From positions 1-37,877 of the forward strand of contig CAYOUJ010000021.1 in the NCBI GenBank assembly GCA_964407165.1: a stretch of 37,877 nt of DNA, written 5' to 3'. Of the stretch, positions 16,298-23,838 are shown in pieces (within the stretch, counting starts at the first letter, position 1; each line of letters begins with the position of its first letter). The DNA comes from CAZPKH01 sp964407165 (lineage in GTDB: Bacteria > Bacteroidota > Bacteroidia > Bacteroidales > Muribaculaceae). The position numbers and the translations under genes are program-made. The notes beneath the pieces were generated by a model, which saw nothing but the letters and a program-made list of their open reading frames with translations, was not told the origin of the DNA and searched no databases.

Positions 16298-16341
16298 GTA
16301 GCCGTGGGTGGCCGCGCTTCGCGCGTCTCACCCACGGCTAC
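16298..16341 (+). terminator. Bidirectional terminator between the SPFH operon and slyD
   Basis: GTAGCCGTGGGTG at 16298-16310 pairs perfectly with 16329-16341; the loop contains a further GCGC/GCGC stem. It lies between convergent genes and can serve both strands. Confidence 0.7.
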
Positions 16342-16373
16342 CGTCACGATACATTACTCACGAAAGCGAGGCG

Positions 16374-16955
16374 TCACTTGCCGCAACAGCCCCCTTTGGG
16401 CGAGCCGTTGCAGTCGCAGTCTGCGCCGCCGCAGTCGCCATCGGCGCAACCGCCGCCGGAGCAGCAGCACGAGGGCTTGAGCTCCTCGGGGGTGGCGTCA
16501 CGCACGGTGAGTATCTCGCCTTCGAGGCGCACGGGCTTGCCGGCCAGCGGGTGGTTGAAGTCCATCTTCACACTGTCCTTGCCCACGCTGACCACCTTGC
16601 CGTTGACGCGGAAGCCGTCGCCGGTCATCATCGGCACCTCGGCGCCGGGCTTGATGAACTCGGCGTCAAAGACGCCGTCGACCAGGAATATCTCCTTCTC
16701 GAGCGTCACGACGGCCTCGGGGTCGTAGGGGCCGAAGGCCTCCTCGGCCGTGCAGGTGACGTCAAACTTGTCGCCGACCTGCTTGCCCTCGAGGGCCTCC
16801 TCGAGGGGACGGATCACGTACTGGGTGACGCCGAAGATGATGCGTTCGGGATCCTCGCGGTCCATCTGGTGGCGCAGGGTTTCCTTGCCATCGGGGCCTA
16901 TCTCATAGACGTTGTAGGCCATCTCGACGTATTTGCCGGGTTGTATTTTCTCCAT
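16374..16955 (-). CDS. slyD: FKBP-type peptidyl-prolyl isomerase, SlyD-like, with Cys-rich tail
   Basis: The 193-residue protein has the SlyD architecture. FKBP strands flank an inserted IF chaperone domain (about 70-130), with FGVTQYVIRPLEEALEGKQVGD near 41-62, EEAFGPYDPE at 71-80 and NHPLAGKPVRLEGEI at 134-148. The last 31 residues hold nine Cys (163-165, 170, 175, 180, 182, 190, 191) in Gly-rich sequence, a metal-binding tail analogous to the His/Cys-rich tail of Escherichia coli SlyD used in nickel handling. It catalyses proline isomerisation in the cytoplasm. The start at 16955 follows a 7-bp tandem repeat by 8 bases; the polyprenyl synthase gene ends 65 bases upstream. Confidence 0.9.
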   Translation of the reverse strand: MEKIQPGKYVEMAYNVYEIGPDGKETLRHQMDREDPERIIFGVTQYVIRPLEEALEGKQVGDKFDVTCTAEEAFGPYDPEAVVTLEKEIFLVDGVFDAEFIKPGAEVPMMTGDGFRVNGKVVSVGKDSVKMDFNHPLAGKPVRLEGEILTVRDATPEELKPSCCCSGGGCADGDCGGADCDCNGSPKGGCCGK

Positions 16956-16963
16956 GACAATAG

Positions 16964-16991
16964 TATTCAGATTTCAGTTTTCAGTATTCAG
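16964..16991 (-). repeat. 7-bp tandem repeat directly before slyD
   Basis: Read on the gene's strand, four units CTGAATA, CTGAAAA, CTGAAAT, CTGAATA end 8 bases before the ATG. The period and position match the repeat before recA although the unit differs. Confidence 0.7.
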
Positions 16992-17020
16992 ATTTAAAAC
17001 ACGCAGGGGGGCGCCTCGGT

Positions 17021-18001
17021 TCAGTAACTTCTAGCGATGATGAAATCGAAGATCTCCAGCAGCGAGCGGCGCGCTTCCGAGTCGCCGAAGGCCTCGCAGA
17101 GCGTGCGGGTGGCGCGGGCGTGGAGCTGCTCCATGCGTGCATAGGCGTAGTCGATGCCGCCGTGGTCGTGGGCGTAGGTTATGAGCCGGTCGATGTCGGT
17201 GGCTGTCATCTCCTCGCGGCGGCTCAGGGCGAGCATCTCCTCGTGGCCGGGGAGGGCATCGTTGGTGAGCACGTGCAGCAGCGGCAGGGTGATCTTGCCT
17301 TCGCGCAGGTCGTTGCCCGTGGGCTTGCCCACGGCGGCGTCGCCGAAGTAGTCGAAGATGTCGTCGCGTATCTGGAAGCACTGGCCCAACAGCTCGGCGA
17401 ACTCGCGCAGTGGGCGCAGGCGCTCCTCGCAGTCCATGCCCACGGCGTAGGCGCCCATCTCAACGCAGCTGACAAATAGCGAGGCCGTCTTCTGTGAGAT
17501 GACGCTGAAGTATGCCTCCTCGCTAAGCCTATGGTCGCGGGCGTTGAATATCTGGTCGATCTCGCCTAGCGAGAGCATGCGGCCCAGGGCCGAGAGGGAG
17601 CTTATGATGCGGGTGTCGCCGGTCTCGATGGCCGCGCGCAGGGATGTGGAGACAAAGAAGTCGCCCACGAGCACAGCTATGTGGTTGTCCCAGGTGGCGT
17701 TGACGGTGGGGTGGCCGCGGCGCAGCTTCGACTCGTCGACCACGTCGTCGTGTATCAGCGAGGCGTTGTGCAGCATCTCCACGGCGGCTGCTGCGGAGAT
17801 GACGTGACGGTTGACCTCGCCGACCAGCTTGGCGGCGAGTATCACGAGAATGGGGCGGATGAGCTTGCCTTTCTGCTGCAGGTAGCCGTCGACGATGCCC
17901 TGCATCATGGCGTTGTCCGTGGCCAGCGCATCGTGCATGGCCCGGGCAAGCATGCCGAGCTCCGGGGCTAACGTCTGTTGGATTTTCTGGAAGGCGGTCA
18001 T
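17021..18001 (-). CDS. ispB: Trans-polyprenyl diphosphate synthase (IspB-like)
   Basis: The 326-residue protein has both Asp-rich motifs of the isoprenyl synthase fold, DDVVD at 85-89 and DDIFD at 213-217, plus the KGKLIRP substrate segment at 44-50 and RRGHPTVN. It extends allylic diphosphates with isopentenyl diphosphate, most likely making the side chain of menaquinone; exact chain length is not readable. I start at the ATG at 18001; a longer frame would run through the promoter and has no family resemblance. Its promoter lies directly upstream, separating it from the membrane-protein gene that ends at 18075. Confidence 0.9.
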   Translation of the reverse strand: MTAFQKIQQTLAPELGMLARAMHDALATDNAMMQGIVDGYLQQKGKLIRPILVILAAKLVGEVNRHVISAAAAVEMLHNASLIHDDVVDESKLRRGHPTVNATWDNHIAVLVGDFFVSTSLRAAIETGDTRIISSLSALGRMLSLGEIDQIFNARDHRLSEEAYFSVISQKTASLFVSCVEMGAYAVGMDCEERLRPLREFAELLGQCFQIRDDIFDYFGDAAVGKPTGNDLREGKITLPLLHVLTNDALPGHEEMLALSRREEMTATDIDRLITYAHDHGGIDYAYARMEQLHARATRTLCEAFGDSEARRSLLEIFDFIIARSY

Positions 18002-18010
18002 AACAGGCCA

Positions 18011-18042
18011 CAAATTTACGAAACTTCCGTCAAACGGCCAAA
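18011..18042 (-). promoter_or_regulatory. Promoter of the polyprenyl synthase gene
   Basis: On the minus strand TTTG (18042-18039), a 20-base spacer and TAAATTTG (18018-18011) form a consensus Bacteroidota promoter. The ATG follows after 9 bases, giving a near-leaderless mRNA. Confidence 0.7.
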
Positions 18043-18074
18043 AAAACCGTCCCCCCCCGTGTTTCTCCCGACCA

Positions 18075-18812
18075 TTACCAGATTCGGACGCCGGGCATGA
18101 GGCACAGCAGCGTGGCGCCGAACATGAGCGCGTAGAGCAGGTTGAACGCCTTCGGCCCCTTGGGGTCGGCCCCGCCAAGCCACAGGAACAGGAAGCAGTA
18201 GACCAGCACGTACAGGAAGGCAAATAGCGGACCCATGAAAATCAGCTCGGGGTTGGACGCCCCGACGACGGTGGCGGCAATCACGAGCGCCCACGCCAGG
18301 GTCGCGGGCACCGTGAGCTCCCACGTGCCGAAGTGCGCCCTGAGAGTGATGCACATCACATATAGAGCACCGAGGGTGACGATGTCGAGGGCTGCGCCGC
18401 CGATAAAGAATCCGACCCATACGGGCTTGGTGAAAGTGAAGCAGGTGGCTGCCACAGGCACCCCCAGGCCGAACACGGCGCCGGTGAGTGCCACCGTCCA
18501 GGCGTTGCACAGGCCGTTGCGCGCCAGCAGCCAGGCGGCAAACAGGGACAGAGGGGCTATCAGCGACTGCAAGGTGACATAGCCGAGCACCGGCGTCCCG
18601 GCCCAAAGGGCGTTGATGACGGTGAAGGCAGCGAATCCGCCCAATGCGACGATTACCGACAGGATGATGTAACGGTATCGGGTAGCCTGCTCAGGCGTGC
18701 CAATGCGAGCGGCGCCGACGAGCTTGCGCATAATGGCTGCTACAACGCCGAACCCAAGCGCCATAATGACACCGATGGGGTCTATGAAAGATAATATGAT
18801 ATTCGGTGTCAT
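18075..18812 (-). CDS. Multi-pass inner-membrane protein of unknown function
   Basis: The 245-residue protein is hydrophobic throughout, with about seven to eight probable membrane helices and short loops. I start at the ATG at 18812 (MTPNIILSFIDPIGV); the frame is open upstream but would overlap the SUMF1-like gene. It begins 4 bases after that gene's stop, so the two are co-transcribed and probably cooperate. No family was recognised; the Pro/Gly-containing helices and the DPKGPKAFN loop near residue 220 are not diagnostic. There is no evident hairpin before the polyprenyl synthase promoter. Confidence 0.6.
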   Translation of the reverse strand: MTPNIILSFIDPIGVIMALGFGVVAAIMRKLVGAARIGTPEQATRYRYIILSVIVALGGFAAFTVINALWAGTPVLGYVTLQSLIAPLSLFAAWLLARNGLCNAWTVALTGAVFGLGVPVAATCFTFTKPVWVGFFIGGAALDIVTLGALYVMCITLRAHFGTWELTVPATLAWALVIAATVVGASNPELIFMGPLFAFLYVLVYCFLFLWLGGADPKGPKAFNLLYALMFGATLLCLMPGVRIW

Positions 18813-18816
18813 GGCG

Positions 18817-19701
18817 TCACTTGTTTTTGCGAGGTACAGCGGCCAGGCGCAGCCCGGTGCGGTAATATCTGTAATCAGAGTCGGACGACGGGTATAAATC
18901 AGTCTCGGGGACATCGACATCGTAATCTGTGTCTCGCGGGCCGTAAGTGGAATAATGGTAGTCGGAATGGTAATAGCAGCTATAGTTGCCGCCACGGGTG
19001 ACCAGCGAGGGTATGCGCGGGTGGCCGAGCTGCTTGGCGCGGCAGCGGATGCAGTCGTCGTGCTTGGTGCATCCCATGATGGTGTCTGGATCCCAGGTGC
19101 GGGGCTGGCAATATTCCTCGGCGTTGCCAAGCATGTCATACAGTCCCAGGACATTGGGCCGCAGCTGCTTCACATCGCCCGGCACTCCGCTGAAGCTGTC
19201 GCTGGAGTCGTGTGTCCAGGCTATCTCCGCATAGTCTGTTGACTCGGGGTAGGGGTATCCGTCGGCATATTTGCCACCGGCGGAGGCATAGACCCATTGC
19301 GGCTCGGTGGGTATGGCATATTCAAAGGGACCGTCGGGGGTCATCTCGTTTAGGCGCCGCACAAACTCTTGCGCGGCGAAGAATGTGATGCCCATTACCG
19401 GCTTTAGCGGGGTCTCGTAGTTTTGGGGGAGGCTGCCCATCACCACCTGCCACTCCAGACGCGTCACCTCATGGTCGCAGAGGTAGTAGTCCTCCATGAC
19501 GCCTGACACTGTGTCGCGGTGCTGCGTGTCGTCCTCTATGAAAGTGTAAGGGCCGCCCTCGATGAAGACCATGCTGTCGGCGATTTTTGCGGCGATGACC
19601 TCCGGGGTGCCGTTGGCGAAGTGCCACGCCGCCGTGACTGCGCAGAAGATGACGCAGTAAGTCACCGCCGCCCATACCCCGCTTCTGTTGCTGTCAGTCA
19701 T
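18817..19701 (-). CDS. Membrane-anchored SUMF1/FGE-fold protein
   Basis: The 294-residue protein has one N-terminal membrane helix (about 12-31) and then a domain of the formylglycine-generating-enzyme (SUMF1/EgtB/PvdO) fold. Signs are the MVFIEGGPY start near 43, HEVTRLEW, PVMGITFFAAQEFVRRLNE, IPTEPQWVYASAGG, LGLYDMLGNAEEYCQ, VTRGGNYSC and the closing YRTGLRLA. The catalytic Cys pair of true formylglycine enzymes is not evident, so it is probably one of the many non-catalytic or differently acting members, facing the periplasm. It sits between queC (one base upstream) and the membrane-protein gene (four bases downstream). The start at 19701 gives a normal anchor; a longer frame overlaps queC. 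Confidence 0.75.
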   Translation of the reverse strand: MTDSNRSGVWAAVTYCVIFCAVTAAWHFANGTPEVIAAKIADSMVFIEGGPYTFIEDDTQHRDTVSGVMEDYYLCDHEVTRLEWQVVMGSLPQNYETPLKPVMGITFFAAQEFVRRLNEMTPDGPFEYAIPTEPQWVYASAGGKYADGYPYPESTDYAEIAWTHDSSDSFSGVPGDVKQLRPNVLGLYDMLGNAEEYCQPRTWDPDTIMGCTKHDDCIRCRAKQLGHPRIPSLVTRGGNYSCYYHSDYHYSTYGPRDTDYDVDVPETDLYPSSDSDYRYYRTGLRLAAVPRKNK

Positions 19702-19702
19702 A

Positions 19703-20431
19703 TTAATCTTTGGAATAGGTGGTCGGGTCGGGAACGGCGGCGAGGGCGAAGGCTTCGCGGCGCTCGACGCAGGTGCCACAGCGGCCGCAGTGCCCGGCGC
19801 CGCCCTTGTAGCAGGAGTAGGTGTGGGAGTAGTCGACGCCGAGACGGGCGCCGCGGGCTACGATCTCTGCCTTGGTGAGGGTGGTGTAGGGGGCCAGCAG
19901 GCGTATGCCGTCGTAGGTGCCAGAAGCGATGGCGCGGTCCATGGCCTCGACGAACTGCGGGCGGCAGTCGGGGTATATGGCGTGGTCGCCGGCATGGTTG
20001 GCGAGCATGACGGCACTTAGGCCCCGGCTCTCGGCGAGCCCGGCGGCGACGCTGAGCATGATGCCGTTGCGGAAGGGGACGACGGTCGAGCGCATGTTCT
20101 CGGCCTCGTAGTGTCCCTCGGGTATGGCGTCGGCGCCGCTCAGCAGCGAGCTCTCAAAGTATTCGCCCATGAACTTGAGGGGTATGCACACCCAGGGTAT
20201 GCCCAGGCGCTCGCACTGCCAGCGGGCGCACTCGGCCTCGCGGGCGTTGTGGTTAGAGCCGTAGTCGAAGGTGACGGCGAGGGCTATCTGCGGGGCGTAT
20301 TCGTGGAGCATGGTGACGGAGTCGATGCCGCCGGAGAGGACCAACAAAGAGCTACAAGCCCCCCACGACTCCCCCCCAAGGGGGGGGGACACTATGTTAT
20401 TAGTGGTGATATTGTCTTTATTTGGAGCCAT
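19703..20431 (-). CDS. queC: 7-cyano-7-deazaguanine synthase QueC
   Basis: The 242-residue protein has the PP-loop ATPase motif SGGIDS at 33-38 and the zinc-binding set Cys 207, 215, 218 and 221 of QueC. It converts 7-carboxy-7-deazaguanine to preQ0 with ATP and ammonia, in queuosine synthesis. It follows queF by 18 bases. The N-terminus is about 25 residues longer than usual: SPPLGGESWG at 15-24 is encoded by a C7/G9 inverted repeat (20371-20388) that looks like a palindromic insertion. TTG codons at residues 29 and 30 would give the typical short start, so the real start is uncertain; I keep the ATG. Confidence 0.92.
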   Translation of the reverse strand: MAPNKDNITTNNIVSPPLGGESWGACSSLLVLSGGIDSVTMLHEYAPQIALAVTFDYGSNHNAREAECARWQCERLGIPWVCIPLKFMGEYFESSLLSGADAIPEGHYEAENMRSTVVPFRNGIMLSVAAGLAESRGLSAVMLANHAGDHAIYPDCRPQFVEAMDRAIASGTYDGIRLLAPYTTLTKAEIVARGARLGVDYSHTYSCYKGGAGHCGRCGTCVERREAFALAAVPDPTTYSKD

Positions 20432-20449
20432 TTTTGTTCCGATTAGCTT

Positions 20450-20926
20450 TTAGACGTTAGTGGCGGATTGGAAGGCGGCGAGGAGGCGCTCATGGACGAG
20501 GGACTGGTGGTCGGCGTCACCGTAGTTGGCGAAGGGATGGATGGCGATGCCGCCGCGGGGGGTGAAGATGCCCTTGACCTCGAGATAGCGCGGGTCCATC
20601 AGACGCACCAGGTCGTTCTTGATGATGTTGACGCAGTCTTCGTGGAAGTCGCCGTGGTTGCGGAAGCTGAAGAGGTAGAGCTTTAGGCTCTTGCTCTCGA
20701 CCATCCGCTCGCGCGGTATGTAGTTGATGATGATGGTGGCGAAGTCGGGCTGCCCGGTCTTGGGACAGAGAGAGGTGAACTCGGGGCAGCGGAAGGTGAC
20801 GAGGTATTCCACGCCGGGGTGCTTGTTGACGAAGGTCTCGAGCACTTGGGGGGCGTATTGCGTGGGGTAGTGTGTATTGGTGTTGCCGAGGAGCGTTACG
20901 CCCTCGAGGTCGTGTTGGTCGCGCAT
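20450..20926 (-). CDS. queF: NADPH-dependent 7-cyano-7-deazaguanine reductase QueF
   Basis: The 158-residue protein is a unimodular (Bacillus-type) QueF. It has the catalytic Cys 54 in FTSLCPKTGQPD, Asp 61, the NADPH-binding motif ESKSLKLY at 77-84, and His 95-Glu 96, matching the Bacillus subtilis numbering within one residue. It reduces the nitrile preQ0 to preQ1, the base inserted into tRNA for queuosine. It precedes queC in the same direction, giving consecutive pathway steps. The start at 20926 lies 19 bases after the glucosaminidase stop, so all may share one transcript. Confidence 0.95.
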   Translation of the reverse strand: MRDQHDLEGVTLLGNTNTHYPTQYAPQVLETFVNKHPGVEYLVTFRCPEFTSLCPKTGQPDFATIIINYIPRERMVESKSLKLYLFSFRNHGDFHEDCVNIIKNDLVRLMDPRYLEVKGIFTPRGGIAIHPFANYGDADHQSLVHERLLAAFQSATNV

Positions 20927-20945
20927 GTAGGTGACGTTGTGCAGG

Positions 20946-21557
20946 TTATTGGAAGTTTTGCAGGCGGGCGTAGATGCTGAGTATGAGCTGGCCGTATTGC
21001 GGGTTCATGGCCCAGCGTCCTGAGAGGGCCTCCCAGGTGGTCGCGCAGCCGCGGGCGACGAGGCCGAAGCGGACGTCGACAAGCTCTTCCCCCTCGGGCA
21101 GCTCGCAGTCGCAGGCGTAGGCATAGAGGTGCTGGGCCATGGCCGTGACGCCCTGCTCCAACGAGGTGTAGCTGTTGCCCGTGGCGCCGGCGCCCGTGAC
21201 GCCGAGTCCTCCGAAGTTATATTGGTCGGGGGTGACGGCCGTGCCGTCCATAAACTTGAACCAGCCGGTCTCGAGTATGGCCTGGCAGAGCATGATGTCG
21301 CCGCGGATGCCATAGCGCGCGGCGATGGTGTAGAATGCGTCGGCCACCTCGTATGAAAAGTTGGCATTGTGGAGCTGGACGAAGCGGCACATCCTGTCGG
21401 GAGTGACCACGGCGAGGCCCAGTATCGGCTCGGGCGGGGGCAGGATGACCGAGTCGGCCACGACGATGGCGACCGAGTCGGCCTCTTGTGCAGCCGCCGG
21501 CGACGACAGCACGGCGGCCAGAAGCGTTACCACAAGCAGAAAGCAAGCCCGTTGCAT
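20946..21557 (-). CDS. Secreted N-acetylglucosaminidase (PF01832-like)
   Basis: The 203-residue protein has a signal peptide (about 1-24, ending AAAQ) and a glucosaminidase domain. Signs are the FVQLHNANF segment, an active-site region with CQAILETGWFKF (catalytic Glu in ETGW), YNFGGLGVTG, and the terminal GRWAMNPQYGQLILSIYARL. Such enzymes cut glycan strands of peptidoglycan in the periplasm. I start at the ATG at 21557, five bases downstream of a consensus promoter box. queF follows 19 bases after the stop, an odd but common kind of pairing. Confidence 0.85.
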   Translation of the reverse strand: MQRACFLLVVTLLAAVLSSPAAAQEADSVAIVVADSVILPPPEPILGLAVVTPDRMCRFVQLHNANFSYEVADAFYTIAARYGIRGDIMLCQAILETGWFKFMDGTAVTPDQYNFGGLGVTGAGATGNSYTSLEQGVTAMAQHLYAYACDCELPEGEELVDVRFGLVARGCATTWEALSGRWAMNPQYGQLILSIYARLQNFQ

Positions 21558-21562
21558 GCTTG

Positions 21563-21593
21563 CAAAGTTAGCACTAATAGTCCAAACCGACAA
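21563..21593 (-). promoter_or_regulatory. Promoter of the glucosaminidase-queF-queC transcript
   Basis: On the minus strand TTG (21593-21591), a 20-base spacer and TAACTTTG (21570-21563) match consensus. The ATG follows after 5 bases, predicting a leaderless mRNA. Confidence 0.7.
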
Positions 21594-21675
21594 CAAAATT
21601 CACCAAAAAGCACAAAAGAAGGGCTTCTGCACAGCCGGGGCGCATTTTGATGTGGCGTGTTTGCGGAAAAATTCG

Positions 21676-21683
21676 TAACTTTG
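21676..21683 (+). promoter_or_regulatory. Candidate -7 box of pdxA
   Basis: TAACTTTG matches TAnnTTTG; the -33 part is poor. It diverges from the glucosaminidase promoter about 85 bases away and would give a leader of about 75 bases. Confidence 0.45.
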
Positions 21684-21763
21684 GGCGCACATTTTGCACC
21701 CGAAAATTATTCCGGCGCGCAAGGCAAACAACCACAGCGCCTTGAGCGTTTGAAAAGATAGAT

Positions 21764-22882
21764 ATGAAAGAGACCAGAAAACTGCGCGTGGGCATCACCC
21801 ACGGCGATATTAACGGCGTAGGCTATGAGGTGATACTCAAGACATTGGCCGAGCCGCATATAATGGAAGTGTGCACGCCGGTGCTCTATGGCAGCCAGCG
21901 TGTGGCCAACTATTACCGCAAGGGCCTGGGCATGGCGCCGATGACGGTTAACGTCATCGACACGCCCGACAAGGCCCGCGACGGCGAGTTCAACATCATC
22001 AACGTGTGCTCCGACGAGTTGAAAATCGAGCCGGGACACTCGTCGCGCGAGGCGGGGGAGGCCGCCTTTGCCGCCCTCGAGGCAGCCGTGTCTGACCTGC
22101 GCGTGGGCAACATCGACGCGCTGGTGACGGCGCCCATCAACAAGCACAACATCCAGAGCCCCACGTTCACCTTCCCCGGCCACACGGAGTACCTTGAGGC
22201 GTCGCTTCACGATCCCGACGCACCGGAGGCGCGGTCGCTGATGATGCTCTTCAACGACGTGATTCGTGTGGCCTTGGTCACCAACCACCTTCCCGTTAGC
22301 AAGATAGCCGAGAATATCACCACCGAGCTAATCAAGAGCAAGATAGAAACTCTACACCGGTCGCTCATACGCGACTTCGGCATCCACGCCCCGCGCATAG
22401 CCGTCTTGGCGCTCAACCCGCACGCCGGTGACGAGGGACTGCTGGGCACGGAGGAAGCCGACATCGTGGCCCCGGCCATCCGGCAGGCCTCCGACGAGGG
22501 CATCCTCTGCTTCGGCCCATACGGCGCCGACGGGTTCTTTGCCGCCGGGCAATTTGCCGTGTTTGACGGCGTGCTGGCGATGTATCACGACCAGGGTCTG
22601 GCGCCGTTCAAGACCATCGCCGGATTTGACGGCGTCAACTTCACCGCCGGCCTGGAGTATGTGCGCACCTCGCCCGACCACGGCGTGGGCTACGACATCG
22701 CCGGCCGCGGCATCGCCGACGAGAGCTCGATGCGACGCGCCATCTTCGAGGCCATCGACATCTGCCGCCGCCGCCGCATGCACGCCGAGATCACCCGCAA
22801 CCCGCTGCGCAAGCAGTACGTCGAGCGCAACAAGGCCGACAACGTCGTCCTCGATCTCACAAAGGACTCAGACGAGGCGTAA
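21764..22882 (+). CDS. pdxA: 4-hydroxythreonine-4-phosphate dehydrogenase
   Basis: The 372-residue protein shows the PdxA pattern. It has the ITHGDINGVGYEV start (11-23), TAPINK at 122-127, FPGHTEYL with His 140, and three His in positions equivalent to the metal ligands of Escherichia coli PdxA: His 175 (TNHLP), His 220 (NPHAGDEG) and His 275 (YHDQGLAPFKT). RTSPDHGVGYDIAGRG follows near 301-316. It oxidises 4-phospho-hydroxy-threonine in vitamin B6 synthesis using NAD. It is slightly longer than the Escherichia coli enzyme. The acyltransferase gene starts 13 bases downstream. Confidence 0.95.
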   Translation: MKETRKLRVGITHGDINGVGYEVILKTLAEPHIMEVCTPVLYGSQRVANYYRKGLGMAPMTVNVIDTPDKARDGEFNIINVCSDELKIEPGHSSREAGEAAFAALEAAVSDLRVGNIDALVTAPINKHNIQSPTFTFPGHTEYLEASLHDPDAPEARSLMMLFNDVIRVALVTNHLPVSKIAENITTELIKSKIETLHRSLIRDFGIHAPRIAVLALNPHAGDEGLLGTEEADIVAPAIRQASDEGILCFGPYGADGFFAAGQFAVFDGVLAMYHDQGLAPFKTIAGFDGVNFTAGLEYVRTSPDHGVGYDIAGRGIADESSMRRAIFEAIDICRRRRMHAEITRNPLRKQYVERNKADNVVLDLTKDSDEA

Positions 22883-22884
22883 CT

Positions 22885-22892
22885 TAGTTTTG
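22885..22892 (+). promoter_or_regulatory. Possible promoter box inside the pdxA-acyltransferase gap
   Basis: TAGTTTTG fits TAnnTTTG and lies three bases before the ATG at 22896, so any transcript would begin at the start codon. A chance match in read-through context is possible. Confidence 0.35.
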
Positions 22893-22895
22893 TAA

Positions 22896-23780
22896 ATGGA
22901 AAAAGAGAAAGACCAAGCATATTACGACGAGCTGGTGCGGCGCTATGACGTCAAGCCGGAGGTGCTGTCGCAGGAGCAGATCCAGCAGATGGTGCCGTTT
23001 CTGGCAAAGCGCCCCAAGCTCACCAAGTGGCTGATGCACGTGTTTGCCCTCGACAAGGTGAACGCCGCCCACGCCCATAACCACCGCACGCCGGGTCCGG
23101 AGTTTGTAGTGGGGTTGTTGCGCGACTTCGACATCGACCTGAAGATAGACAATGAACAGGTGCTCGCCAACTTCACCGAAGGCCCGTACATCACCGTGAG
23201 CAACCATCCCTTCGGCGCCCTCGACGGCATCGCCCTCATACGCCTGGTGACCAAGTATCGCCCTGAATACAAGGTTATAGTCAATATGGTGCTCGACCAT
23301 ATCTCGGGCATGCGGCCCAACTTTATCAGCGTCGACCAGACGGCCAGCGACGACCCTGTCAAGAAGGAAGTGTCGCGCCGCGGCCTGCTCGAAGCTATCC
23401 GCCAGGTCAAGAGCGGACAGCCCATCGGCATGTTCCCCGCCGGCGCCATGTCGAAGATCAACTACCGCAAGGGGTATCTCATCGACCGAGAGTGGCAGCC
23501 CAATATGATACGTCTGATACAGAAGCTCAACGTGCCGGTTATACCCATCTATTTCCACGGCACCAACACCTTCATGTTCAACTTCTTGGGCCGCACCGCG
23601 TGGCAGCTGCGCACGCTGCGCCTGCCCTCGGAGGTGTTCCGCAAGTGCCACTCAACGTTGCATATAAGCGTTGGGGAGCCTATCATGCCGGAGGTGCAGC
23701 GTGAGCACCAGCAGAGCATCGAGGGCTTCGGCGAGTGGCTAAAGGAGCAGACCTACGTCCTCCGCACCCGATATAAGTAA
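22896..23780 (+). CDS. PlsC-like lysophospholipid acyltransferase family protein
   Basis: The 294-residue protein has the acyltransferase signature NHPFGALDG (His 104, Asp 110; five residues between them rather than the four of classic PlsC), followed by FPAGAMS and PVIPIYFHGTNT. This places it with the Bacteroidota PlsC-like enzymes that move acyl chains onto lipid acceptors at the inner membrane. It is a distant paralogue of the enzyme at 26082-26924. It follows pdxA by 13 bases and precedes the sigma-54 activator by 58. The acceptor lipid is unknown. A soluble N-terminal helical region (1-65) precedes the catalytic part. Confidence 0.8.
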   Translation: MEKEKDQAYYDELVRRYDVKPEVLSQEQIQQMVPFLAKRPKLTKWLMHVFALDKVNAAHAHNHRTPGPEFVVGLLRDFDIDLKIDNEQVLANFTEGPYITVSNHPFGALDGIALIRLVTKYRPEYKVIVNMVLDHISGMRPNFISVDQTASDDPVKKEVSRRGLLEAIRQVKSGQPIGMFPAGAMSKINYRKGYLIDREWQPNMIRLIQKLNVPVIPIYFHGTNTFMFNFLGRTAWQLRTLRLPSEVFRKCHSTLHISVGEPIMPEVQREHQQSIEGFGEWLKEQTYVLRTRYK

Positions 23781-23807
23781 AAACAGGGAAGGCAACCGAT
23801 CATTATG

Positions 23808-23828
23808 CTTGGCCGCTGCGCGGCCAAG
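23808..23828 (+). repeat. 9-bp inverted repeat before the sigma-54 activator gene
   Basis: CTTGGCCGC and GCGGCCAAG surround TGC, ending 10 bases before the ATG at 23839. It could hide or shape the ribosome-binding region or be an operator. Confidence 0.5.
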
Positions 23829-23838
23829 AGGTAAGCAA

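Noticed and set aside
18817..19701. Active formylglycine-generating enzyme for sulfatases
   Set aside because: The fold is right, but the catalytic Cys pattern is not evident and there is no sulfatase gene in the window.
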